64,000 bases of DNA, taken from Symbiodinium natans. Lineage: Eukaryota > Sar > Dinophyceae > Suessiales > Symbiodiniaceae. This document shows, one piece after another, positions 30,901 through 39,927 of this stretch. The notes beneath the pieces are model-generated. The model saw only the letters and a list, made by a program, of their open reading frames with translations. It ran no database searches and was not told where the DNA came from. The stretch is taken from the NCBI GenBank assembly GCA_905221605.1, contig CAJNDS010001001.1, positions 62,001 to 126,000 on the forward strand. Reading direction: 5' to 3'. The position numbers were made by a program, and so were the translations under genes. Every line of letters starts with the position of its first letter. Positions within the stretch are counted from its first letter, which is position 1.

Positions 30901-32067
30901 TTGCTCGGAGGGATAAGGGTTGGAAAGGTTTAGGACCCCCAAGCCCGAAACCCTAAAAAGCCAAATGAGTGGGTACAGGGCATCCTCCTCGTCGCTGTTG
31001 CACTTGCGCTAAGCCCGTTCTGCTGCGAAGTTCTCAAAATGTCAAGGGCTGAAGCGCACCAGGAATCACCACCGTTCCTGCACCCCCCTCCCCCCACATC
31101 AAACCCATGACCTGAACCTTTCTTGCCTCCAACAGAACATCCTCTCAAGCTCCCGAAACCCTAAACCCTAAACCCTAAACCCTAAACCCTAAACCCTAAA
31201 CCCTAAACCCTAAACCCTAAACCCTAAACCCTAAACCCTAAACCCTAAACCCTACACCGATCGATGGCCGGATGGCTCTGGTCTCTGGCATCGACCTTCC
31301 AGGCGCCGCTCTTAGCTCTCACCTCAGTGGCGCAGATGAACTAACCCTACTTTGAAGTAGACCGAGTAGACCCGGGTTTAGGGTTCAGGGTTTAGGCTAC
31401 AGGGTTTAGGGTCTAGGGTTTAGGGTTTAGGGTTTAGGGCTACTCTGGAGCAGACCCTGGGAAAAAGAGTATATACTTTTTAGGTATAAGTAGCTCTTTA
31501 TAGGAACCCAGAACCAAAAAAACATTAAAGTAGAGTATTCCAAATCCCAGTTAAACAAAAAACGAAGAGAGACCACAGGGCTGTGCGGAGGCCATGTGAA
31601 CCCCAAGGCCTCTTCAGGAACCTCGCCCTGGAACATGAGCTTTTCTTGCACGAATTTTTGCTTCGTTACATGAGCTGGGAGACGGAGGGACAAAGAGAGG
31701 AATAGGCGGGCGGGTCGAGCGCGAGAAAAAAGGAATGGAGCAAGTCAGGGAGGGATGCCCTCCCTTAAGGAGCGATCATCACAGCAATGGCACGGATCAC
31801 TAAGCAACACTGCAACACCCGCCACCAGTTTCTTCTCGACATCTCCGGGGCATTTCGAAAGAACATGTTTCCGGATCCTCATAGTATACTTAATATGCGC
31901 AAAGATCCCTCGGGGGGTGGCTAGTATATACCAAAAAGAACGAGTACAAATCCCATGGAGGCAATATAGAGAACATGGCGCCTCAGCTATAGTGGCGCCC
32001 TTCTTGCCGATGACGCGGGCGATGAACGACTTTGGCACGGCTACGGTGTCCTGCCAAGCAGGGGCGG
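27967..32067 (-). CDS. Multi-KH-domain RNA-binding protein (minus, several exons)
   Basis: Confident exons, in order: about 32067-31984 (TVAVPKSFIARVIGKKGATI, a KH GxxG core); about 30747-30670 (DPCQVKLQGTPEAVKKAREL, a KH third strand and helix); 29912-29822 (DTAEELLKPLREKHTDSEFV then DISQGQIGK); 29289-29251 (VIGLKGARVHEIE); 28912-about 28850 (AQTGAKIDIDYN); 28051-27967 (VYLTGDTDKVQTAKQLLTSI then ANDTLGS, stop). Exons 29822, 29289-29251 and 28912 join in phase to rebuild one KH domain across two introns (GC-AG and GT-AG). KH domains bind single-stranded RNA or DNA. The array of KH units recalls vigilin/FUBP-type proteins, but the exact family is not fixed. Exons at 31752-31866 and 31590-31693, and upstream exons to 39 kb, may belong too. 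Confidence 0.7.
29668..29753. mobile_element. Diverged family F-like element
   Basis: Contains TAAGAACCCTATAAGAGGGC and TTACCTACAAAG; its ends are poorly matched. It lies upstream of a CCCTAAG/CCCTAAA tract. Confidence 0.35.
30421..30519. mobile_element. Family F element in the KH gene
   Basis: Ends CCTTAGAACCCCAAACCTGC and GCAGTGGGTTCTCAAGG are inverted; the core is TTATAGGATTCCTAGGTAAC. It lies between KH exons, so probably within an intron. Confidence 0.65.
30786..30882. mobile_element. Family F element in the KH gene
   Basis: Arms AAGCCCGAAACCTGCTC and GAGGCAGGGTTTGGGTT, core CCTTATAGGATTCTCAGG. It lies directly upstream (in gene sense) of the 30.7-kb KH exon. Confidence 0.65.
31443..31556. 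mobile_element. Family L element
   Basis: Shares AGTATATACTTTTTAGGTAT and TATAGGAACCCAGAACC with the copy at 48120-48230 over about 110 bp. Ends GAGCAGACCCTGGGA and TTCCAAATCCCAG are weakly inverted. Confidence 0.65.
31590..31693 (-). CDS. Exon, possibly of the KH gene
   Basis: An open frame reads MSLRLPAHVTKQKFVQEKLM then FQGEVPEEALGFTWPPH. It is protein-like, lies between KH exons and ends beside a family L element. It carries no KH motif itself. Confidence 0.45.
31752..31866 (-). CDS. Possible KH-domain exon
   Basis: An open frame RIRKHVLSKCPGDVEKKLVA then GVAVLLSDP resembles the third strand and last helix of a KH domain (the CPGDVEKK part). The short interval after the GKKGATI core would leave the domain shortened, so an exon may be missing or the frame may be wrong. 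ACTAT occurs at both sides of the preceding intron. Confidence 0.4.
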
Positions 32068-32185
32068 TACTTGGAGGTTCATGATACTTAGGAACTAGCT
32101 GGTACTTATGAGCCACTTATAAGCCCCTTAAGTGCCTGGTGATAAAGTACAGTTATACTTGGTTAAGAAGTCGTGCTCCAAGTAG
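32068..32185 (-). mobile_element. Family D element acting as the intron before a KH exon
   Basis: The plus-strand left end CTTGGAGGTTCATGATACTT reads GAACCTCCAAG| on the gene strand and abuts the KH exon as CCAAG|TACCGCC. TA lies at both ends. This suggests that D termini can serve as 3' splice sites. Confidence 0.6.
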
Positions 32186-32308
32186 AGAATCTACAGCATG
32201 CCCCTGCGAGCACCACCTGTCACCCCAACAGGGGCCACCCCCAAGAGTCCGTATAAGACCTACATGAACTAGTAGGGAAGCTTTGGGGATACCCCTTTCA
32301 AGCCTACG

Positions 32309-32397
32309 ATTTGCTTAAGCAAACCACCAAAAAACACAAGGCAATATGGGGATCATCATCTTTCATATTTTTGCGGGGTGCTTAAGCAAATAGTAGG
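32309..32397. mobile_element. Family R inverted-repeat element
   Basis: Arms CTACGATTTGCTTAAGCA and TGCTTAAGCAAATAGTAG. A relative at 49314-49452 has TTGCTTAAGAACCCCC and TTCTTAAGCAAATAGTA with a T-run/G-run inside. Confidence 0.65.
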
Positions 32398-32438
32398 AGG
32401 GGGTAGGTTTGGGGTCCGCTTAGGGTGGCTAGGGCCAT

Positions 32439-32530
32439 CTGGCTGCCACAGACAGTCCTCGACGCCCGCGTCCAAGAATATGGCTACATCCTGTTTGTCT
32501 TTCTCCTGCAACTCGAAGGCTCGCACGCAG
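32439..32530 (-). CDS. Unidentified exon upstream of the KH exons
   Basis: A minus-strand frame reads RCVRAFELQEKDKQDVAIFL then DAGVEDCLWQP. It lies between a family R element and the 33-kb repeats and may be part of the KH gene. No domain is recognised. Confidence 0.45.
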
Positions 32531-33048
32531 CGTGGGCACAAAAGGGTTTAATTAGGGCTTAGGGTTCAACCTCCCAGCAGGAGGTCCCTGAATTCCTCGC
32601 CCCAAGACCCCCTTCCCCAAGAGCCCAAACCCACCAAAGCCGCCAGCATCGCAACAAACACCCGAAGCAAAAGTGGCCAGCGCTGAAAGTTTGCTTGGGG
32701 AAAAGGGTTCAAGGTGCAGGAGCCACTAGCCTCAACGTCTAGGAGTTTGTTACTCCGAACGGCGGGTTAACGGTTTCCTTTCATCCCTGCTGACTCGCGA
32801 GTCTTGTAAGCAAGCCTAGAGACCAGGTGCCACTTGGAACCTTAGTAAAAATGTTGTTAAAAACTTTCCCTTGGGTTTTGTTTACGGAGCTTCAGACTCC
32901 AAGCCTTCGTCCCAAAGCAGTGCAAAGCCTCCAAAATCAGAAACACAACAAACCGAAAGTCCCTATACACATGAGCCCTAAACCCTGTAACACCTAAACT
33001 CCTGATACCCCCCTCCCTCTGAGCCCTCAACCCCATACCGGGGCCTAT

Positions 33049-33123
33049 CTTAAGAACCCCAAACCTAAGAATCCCATAAGGGGTTTCATACTAAGAACCT
33101 ACAAAAGGTTTCTGGTTCTTAGG
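33049..33123. mobile_element. Family F element (reverse orientation)
   Basis: TTAAGAACCCCAAACC at one end and TTTCTGGTTCTTAGG at the other. The core ATCCCATAAGGGGTTT is the complement of the usual F core. Confidence 0.55.
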
Positions 33124-33385
33124 GCCTAGGGTGTGGGTTTAGGGCGCCTTCCCTTGGGGCAGAAGCTGCCAACGCCCTCCGGTTCTGTGATTGGCGCAGG
33201 TGACCCCAAGATAGAACATGTAATTGGGCTTCGAGCTAGGAATATGCAAACTGGGTCCCCCTCCTCTCTCTCAAAACACGATGGAGGAGCTACAACGGGG
33301 GGTACAACCAAGCCATAAGCCCTCCAGCTAAACCCTAAACCCTATACCCCCATAACCCGAAACACCCTAAACCCTAACCCCCTAA

Positions 33386-33492
33386 AACCGTAAAACCGTG
33401 AAACCGTAAAACCGTAAAACCGTGAAACCGTGAAACCGTGAAACTGTAAAACCGTAAAACCGTAAAACCGTAAAACCGTAAAACCCTAAAGC
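33386..33492. repeat. 8-bp tandem repeat CCGTAAAA / CCGTGAAA
   Basis: About 13 units of an octamer derived from the telomere motif by substitution (CCCT to CCGT) and one extra A. CCCTAAA tracts lie on both sides. Confidence 0.85.
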
Positions 33493-33599
33493 CATAAAGC
33501 CCTAATGATACAGGCCCCTCCACTACGTCGCCCTAAACCCTAAACCCTGAACCCTAAAACCTCAACCCGAAACCCTGAACCCTAAACCCTAAACCCTTC

Positions 33600-33679
33600 C
33601 TTCTCGCGCTCGCGCGACCGCTCTTTGGACGGGCTTCGGGAAGACTCGCGCCGACCTTCGGCGAGCGGAAGCTCTTGTT
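33600..33679 (-). CDS. Possible RS-rich exon
   Basis: The minus frame QELPLAEGRRESSRSPSKER then SREREKEG resembles an arginine/serine tract of splicing-related proteins. All three frames are open over this short span, so the assignment rests on composition only. It would fit the N-terminal part of the KH gene. Confidence 0.35.
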
Positions 33680-34089
33680 TCCAAAGGAGGTTGAGGGCTG
33701 AAGGAGGTTTAGGGTTTAGTAGGGTTTAGGGTTTCAGGGTGTTGAGGGTCAAAAGGGGTTTAGGTTACCCTTAGGCCCTTAGGCTCAAAGTAGCCCACGT
33801 TATATAAGGAAGGCCTTTGGGCCCAAATACCCTAAACAAAGAGGCCTTAGGGGGCTTAGGGGTTTTTTTAGGGCTCAAGGCTTCAAGAGGTTAAAGACTT
33901 AGGGCTTGTAGGGGCTTCAAGGGTTTTAGGGGTTGAAGGGCTTTAGGGTTTCAGGTCCGAGGATTGCAGAGTTTTAAGATTTTGCTTCCAGGGACACAAG
34001 TGTGGTGTCCTTCAAGGTTCGAGTAGTAGCCTGTAAACTGGGTAGAGGGCTTTAGTAAACTCTAAACCCTAAAACGTAAAACCCATAGC

Positions 34090-34192
34090 TTGAAGGACAT
34101 GGCGTGGCCTCCTGCATGTCCAGCAGCATGGGCGCCGCCTGGGACGGCGCCCGCAGGGGGCCAGCCGTAACCCGGCCAGCCGTAGCCTCCTC
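34090..34192 (-). CDS. Possible Gly/Tyr/Pro-rich exon
   Basis: One minus frame reads GGYGWPGYGWPPAGAVPGGA then HAAGHAGGHAMSF, a low-complexity composition common in RNA-binding proteins. Other frames are also open. The context between an RS-like exon and a possible KH exon supports this frame, but not strongly. Confidence 0.35.
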
Positions 34193-34558
34193 AGAGCAAC
34201 CCGATGCCCAAAAACCCTTACTTTTTGTTGTCATGTTTCTTGCCTTTGTTTCCATCATGTTTAACTTAACGAATATGATGAATATTCATAATTTTCACAT
34301 GTGCCTTCGTTTTTTTTCAGAGGGCTTTCTCATATCGGGGCCCGGCTGACGACTTACCCTATACGATGGGTTTTAGGGTGAGGATGGGTGAGGTCCTCAT
34401 TGTATGTAGTAGGGTTCCACGTGTGGGCCCTGAATTTTAAGGGTCCCTGGTGACATAACCCTCATACACTCTACCGAAAAATGGGGCCATACTTCGGATC
34501 CCTGTAAACTTGGGTAACGGACCATACGAAGGGCCCATGGTCCCGACCTGTCAAATCC

Positions 34559-34680
34559 TCCTACAGTAAACTCCCAAAAGTTGGAACATCATAATCCTTG
34601 TACCCCAGTTACTAAAGGATTCGCAGCACTAATCGTCCTTAAACCATGTTCCAACTTCATGGAGCTTACTGTAGGCTTCC
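34559..34680. mobile_element. Family P inverted-repeat element
   Basis: Arms CCTACAGTAAACTCCC, AAAGTTGGAACAT and ATGTTCCAACTTCATGG, AGCTTACTGTAGG are inverted over about 30 bp with mismatches. One copy was seen. Confidence 0.65.
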
Positions 34681-35399
34681 GGGAGGGGCGAAGCTTGTAC
34701 ACCCTTGCTTGAACCCAGACTCAGAGCATCAGCTTGCCAACCCTTTTTGACCCCGCGAGCTCTGCCGGGTTTCACAGCCGTCCATGCAGCCCTCATGCCA
34801 ACCCTAAACTCGAAAGCCTTGTGCTTAAACCCTAAACCCTAAACCCTAAACCCTAAACCCTCAAAGCCAACAACAAAGTTGGGGAAGCGAAGGCCTGGCC
34901 AGGCGTATGGCATGGCGACTGGCGGCCAATAGCCTCAAGTGCTTGTTCTGCATCCGTATGGGGTTTAGGGTTTAGGGTTTAGGGTTTAGGGTTTAGGGTT
35001 CAGGGTTTAGGGTTTTAGGGGGGGGGGGGGCTTTGGGACGTGGTATCTTGAGCTACATGTATTGCAGGTGCCTAGATCCTTACGGTGGGGTAGGGCTTAA
35101 TGTCTAGGATTGCACACAGTGTTCTAGGGAAAGCAGAGCTAAGTTTCAGAACTCCTGCATATTTGTAGCATGCCCCCCACCCCCAGCCGAAGCTTAGGAC
35201 ATTTTCTACCAACACCCCATTCACTACCAGATCTGCATGAAGTTTCAACGAGCCCACGGACGCCCTCACTCAACGCCTGAAGCCCTCAGCCCTCGCCCCT
35301 AAGCCCCTGAACCCCTCCAACTTGCCTCCCCCCCGACCCTAACCCTTTTGCAACTGGCCTGCCACGACCCTCAGCCCTTAACCCCTAAACCCTTTCTCT

Positions 35400-35615
35400 C
35401 TCTCATTCTCTCTTGCGATTTGTCTTTCCTTCTTTCTTGTCGTCGTCTTTCTTTATGTTCTTTTTCTGCTCTCTCTTTCGTAGATTAGTTCTGTCTTTCT
35501 CTCTTTCTCTTTTGCTCGTTCACTCTCCCTTTGCCTTTCCCTTTCCCTTTCCCTTGCCCTTTCATTTCCCTTTCCCTTTGCCTTTCTCGTTCCCTTTCCC
35601 TTTGACTTTCTCTCC
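35400..35615 (+). repeat. Long polypyrimidine tract with CCCTTT hexamers
   Basis: About 215 bp almost free of purines on the plus strand: CTCT/TTCTTT microsatellite, then TTCCCTTTCCCTTT units from 35527. Open frames on both strands here (Phe/Pro/Leu or Arg/Glu/Lys strings) are artefacts of the repeat. Confidence 0.85.
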
Positions 35616-35755
35616 CGCAGGCGCTCAGTGACTGTCAGGCCTGAACGACCGCAACCCCCCAAACCCTAACCCCCCCCCCCCCCCAAAAAAAAAAAAAAAA
35701 AAACTAAACCCTAAACCCTAAGCCCTAAGCCCTAAACCCTAAACCCCAAAAAACC

Positions 35756-35866
35756 CGCGACCACTCCCCGAACACCCGGCCAAGCCGCCTTGCCATGTCG
35801 CGGCGCGCTGCCGTGGGGCAGAGCTCGAAGAGGAGGAACCTGTGGCAATCTAAGCCGGTTCACCGT
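35756..35866 (-). CDS. Unidentified exon, minus strand
   Basis: A frame open over the whole island between arrays reads DCHRFLLFELCPTAARRDMA then RRLGRVFGEWSR. It is GC-rich and protein-like. Possibly in the upstream part of the KH gene; no family is recognised. Confidence 0.4.
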
Positions 35867-35993
35867 TGGACCCTCTGAAAAATAGGGTTTAGGGTTTAGG
35901 GTTTAGGGTTTAGGGTTTAGGGTTTGGGGTTTAGGGGTCCCTGATAGTCCCAAATAAGGAAATGAAAAATGTCCCAAAAAACACCCTAGTAAG

Positions 35994-36103
35994 GCTAGTT
36001 TCATGGGCCCTGAATGTAGAGAATAGAGTATACAAGGGCTAATATAAGGGTCCCCTTGTAAGGGTACGAAGGGACCATGCAACTACCCTAAGCAAAGGGT
36101 TGC
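35994..36103. mobile_element. Family M element without array
   Basis: TAGTTTCATGGGCCCT at one end and AGGGACCATGCAACTACCCT at the other. It shows the array-free state of the family split at 25879-26127. Confidence 0.55.
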
Positions 36104-36481
36104 AGTTCCCAAGTGTTTCCAGGGCTTGGGGTTAAGGGATCGGATCGTTTAGGGGGGTTTATACCTACTGCCTCTGAAGAGGGGATTCAATACCGAATAT
36201 CCCCTGACACATACCCTTTCACGGATTAACCTCCTTCCCACATACAGACAAGAAGGTATATAGGCTGGGTGCGATCTCGCGATTCGAAGCCAGGCCTGGA
36301 AGAGAATCCCCCCTAAACCGAAGCAGTGGACAAATCTCGGACCTAAGCACTTCAAACCCTGAACCCTAAACCCTCCCAACCCCGAAGCACAAGTCTAATG
36401 ACCTCCCATCTCTGAAGCACCGAACTCCACAATGAGATCGTTTCCGGGTCTCTCCCCCTCCTCGCAACAGTTTGCGCCGAG

Positions 36482-36556
36482 GTGCTGGAGGACGACGAGC
36501 TCTTCTTCTTGCGCTTCTTTTTGGGCTTGCCTTGGCTGGGGGCCTTTAAGGCGGCT
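36482..36556 (-). CDS. Lys/Ser-rich exon
   Basis: The minus frame KAPSQGKPKKKRKKKSSSSSS forms a basic stretch typical of nuclear localisation signals followed by a serine run. It is likely part of an RNA-binding or nuclear protein, perhaps the KH gene. Exon ends are not fixed. Confidence 0.4.
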
Positions 36557-36599
36557 AGTAGGGGTTTAGATTTCTGCGTGAGGGATCCTAACCCTTACA

Positions 36600-39180
36600 A
36601 ATGGGAACCAGGGTCGTTTAGGGTATAGGGTTTAGGTGTGTTTTAGCCTCCCAGGGTTTAGGGTTTAGAGTTTAGGGGTACCACTGAGCATCCTGTATCA
36701 AGGCTTTTTTGCGCCCTGGAGTGGTAACTTCAAAAGGTCTACTGCAGGGCTGACACATGAGAGCAGCAAGTCGGAAGGCAGAAACCGGATGCTGGCTCTC
36801 AGTAGGAGCATTGGCGCTGAGGTAAGCCGGTCAGGGGCCTTTGGTGAGACCCTTTATAGAGCCCTCCGTAGGGAATGGGGGGTGGGGGGGGGGGGGGGGT
36901 TGTCGGTTTTGGGTCATTACAGAGCTTTGGTAGGCACCACATGAACCCCAAAATTGGGGGTCATACACCCTGTCCTACTATGACTCCTTTGAAGGTGTAC
37001 GGGTTTAGGGTTTGGGACCCTATACTACTCTCATTCCTCCCAGGGTAGTCTGAACCATAAACCCTTGTCAGCCATGCTTGGGGTCTGGTGTCGGGGCTTT
37101 GGTGAAGACGACGATGAAGACGGCGCCTCGCGGATTCAAACGTTAGACTTTTGCAGTTTAGGGTTTAGGGAAGGCCCTAAACCCAAAAACCCAAAACCCT
37201 CGAGGAGGACCAAACGAACCCTGCAAGGGTTTACGGTTCATGTTGCCTTAATATGAACGATATAATCGTACAAGGTATCATGACCCTGTTCATGTGGTCA
37301 ACCCTAAACCCTATCCCGCGCGGCCAAGAGGCCCCTGAAAACCTGAAAAGACCTTGTTTTTGGGGTCCTTAAGGGAAGGGGGATCAAGGGCCCAAAGGTT
37401 CCCCAATGCGCTCCCTAATGCTCCTAAACTTCCATCCGGTTCCCTGGTACTGGGGTCTAGGGTTTGGTTTAGGGTTTAGTTAGGGTTTAGGGGGCTTCTC
37501 AAGTGCAACAAGGATTGATTTGACGCACCGCAAGCGAAAGTGTTCGTCAGCCATATAGAGATTAGCAGAACAAATTGCTTTAGGGTTTATTTAGAGTATC
37601 ACTTACTGGGAGACCCGCCCGTGCCACCCAAACTACTGTGAGTCCTCGATGAACGCCCTAAACCCTTCAACCCTTGAAACCCTAAACCCTTGAAACCCTA
37701 AACCCTATATAAACCCTTATGAAACCCTTCAACCCTTGAAACCCTGAACCTTTTAATTCTTTGCTCGGTCCCCGACCCCCCTCCCCCCACCCCCACCCTC
37801 CCCCGTTCCCACACCCCCCTCTCACCCCCCCCTCCCCGTTCCCACACCCCCAGCCTTCCGCTTTCGCTTTTTCTCTTCCGCGCTGCGGTCGCGCGGCATG
37901 GCCCAAGAAAGAAAAGCTCTTGGCTACACTCAGAAGGGTAGCTAAAAACTAAAATTTCTAAGCTGCCTTATGAAGAAACCCAATAAGCCCAAAAAGGCTA
38001 AGGATCTAAAGTTACAGTAAAGTACCACAAAGAGCTGTTAAAGGCCCTGCCTGGGACTCTCCTTACCTGCTGTTTTTTTTTAGGGGTTCGACCTACGAAT
38101 TAAGGGGTGGATACTACTAAACTGTAGGGAGGTCTTAGATAGTACCTTAAGAACCCAAACCCTTCTGTTTTGGAAACCCCTCGTAGGGATTCTTACGCGA
38201 CCTACAAACCGGTGGGTTTTGTAGGGGGAGGATTCTTGGACTTGCCCTACAGGGCGGGTAAGTCTTTCTCGGACTTCTAGGGCACACAGGGTTTGGAGGT
38301 TCGGGCTGGGGTTTGCTGTTGGTCTTGGGTCCCAAAGTTTCAGGACTTCGGGGATGTGTGTGTGTGTGCTTTTGGTCTATCTGCGGGCACTCGGGATTGA
38401 GCACGACGATCCTGGCATTCTGGGGGGAAACTTCACTTTAAAGGGAAGGGGATTCAAGAGCCATACACGGCTGTGGCCACAGTCTCCAGGAGACGAGAGC
38501 GTTCAGGGTTTAGGGTTTGGCCCTCAAAACAGGCTCCAAAGGTATAGGGTGCTTAAGGGAGGGGCGTTCATGTTTCGGGTTTTCGGGATTAGGGTAGTAT
38601 TAGGGGACCTTGGGTTACATACTACTGGGCCTGAATGATTCGAAGAGGGGCTTGGGGGTTATGATGGTACATTTTTAATACAGAGGCCATAAGGGAGTAC
38701 TACTAGTCATTATTCCGGCCCTTATAGTACACCCCTGGAACCCCTCTCCCTCAAGACCCTCCCTCAAGAACCCTAAGGGACAGCATCGGCAATGCTTTAC
38801 ACGGACTCAGCGGTTGCCTTGCGTCTTGCGTGCGGGGCGTATAGGGGTAGGAGTGCTTACTTCTACTGGGAGATTCATGGCTACTTATAAGTGGGGCTGT
38901 ATAAGTACCATACATCATGAGGATATACCCCACAGTTACCCGTTACCCTACCGATAACCTTCCTGAGTCTTTAGGGTCTATAGGGTCTATAGGGGTTAGG
39001 GTTGTGGCAGCAAAGGCCTCCGCAAGAAGGCAAGCACCACGAAGCCTTCAGCCAAGCATCCCCACTGCCTTGAAACCCCGACCCGTTATTTGACCCCCTG
39101 TCTTAAACCCCAAGCCCCATATGCCCTAAACCCTTTTCCCTGAACCCTAAACCCTGAACCGAAAACCCCAAGCCCGGCCA
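36600..39180. other. Repeat-rich stretch, no secure gene
   Basis: Holds small TTTAGGG tracts, a G run at 36887, a C-rich pyrimidine tract near 37770-37880, a family F element (38147-38229) and a family O fragment (38657-38733). A frame near 36760-36830 is open on both strands and is not called. Confidence 0.45.
38147..38229. mobile_element. Family F element
   Basis: TTAAGAACCCAAACCCTTCT at the left and ACCGGTGGGTTTTGTAGG at the right, with TCGTAGGGATTCTTACGCGA as core. Confidence 0.55.
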
Positions 39181-39186
39181 GAGGAC

Positions 39187-39247
39187 CTGCTCCCTCAAGC
39201 GACGCAGCGTCTCGGCGGTTGCCTGGAGCTGCACCTCCCCCGGCAGG
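39187..39247 (-). CDS. KH-domain C-terminal half, minus strand
   Basis: The frame LPGEVQLQATAETLRRLREQ ends at a CAG|GTCCTC donor. Pattern and length match the 30.7-kb exon DPCQVKLQGTPEAVKKAREL, so it is probably another KH domain's last strand and helix. That supports one long KH gene from about 39 to 28 kb or two related genes. Confidence 0.5.
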
Positions 39248-39759
39248 GACCTTTGATGCAGGCGAGGGTTCAGGGTTCAGGGTTCAGGGTTTAGAAGTTT
39301 CGGGCTCAGGGCATTCTATGTTTGGAGCAAAGGCCCAGGCACCAGAATCGAACAACAACAGTTCGGGACATGCCGAGGGCCATCTGGGACTTGGGGAGCT
39401 GGGTCAGAGAACCGGTGTGCACATGAAGACATCCGGAATGGGGCTCGACTGGGTTCGCGCACAGACGTGCAACCGAAGTCGGCCGAAGCGCCTGCTGGTC
39501 TAGCAGGCGTTGTATAATAAGCAACCCTAAACCCTAAACCCTAAACACAAAACCCTAAACCCTAATTTCCCCTGCCTCGCAACAGTTCGGGGGCTCAGGG
39601 AGGAGCCCTGTACTGTAAGCCCTAAGCCCAAAGCCCAAAGCCCTAAACCCTAAACCCAAAACCCAAAACCCAAAACCCTAACCATAAACCCTAAACCCTA
39701 TTTTCCCTGCCTCGCAACACTCGCGGGGCTCATGGAGCCTGAGCCCTGTACTGGAACCT

Positions 39760-39845
39760 TGTCAGTGACAAGTGCAGGCATCAACTTCGGCACAGTCGCT
39801 ACGTGACCTGTGGCCGGCTGTACCGATGCTCTCTGCACCCGAAAC
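39760..39845 (-). CDS. Possible exon, minus strand
   Basis: The frame QVFRVQRASVQPATGHVATV then PKLMPALVTDK is open between array remnants. It may precede the 39.2-kb KH exon. No domain is assigned. Confidence 0.35.
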
Positions 39846-39927
39846 ACTTGGGGTTGAGGGTTGAGGGTTTAGGGTTGAGGGTTTAGGGTTGAGGGTTTAG
39901 GGTTGAGGGTTTAGGGCTCGGGGCATC

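Noticed and set aside
35413-35662. Overlapping ORFs of about 70 codons on both strands
   Set aside because: They are simple translations of the polypyrimidine/polypurine repeat (Phe-Pro or Arg-Glu-Lys strings).
39340-39524. ORFs on both strands between 39.3 and 39.5 kb
   Set aside because: Both strands are open with similar composition, so no strand could be chosen.
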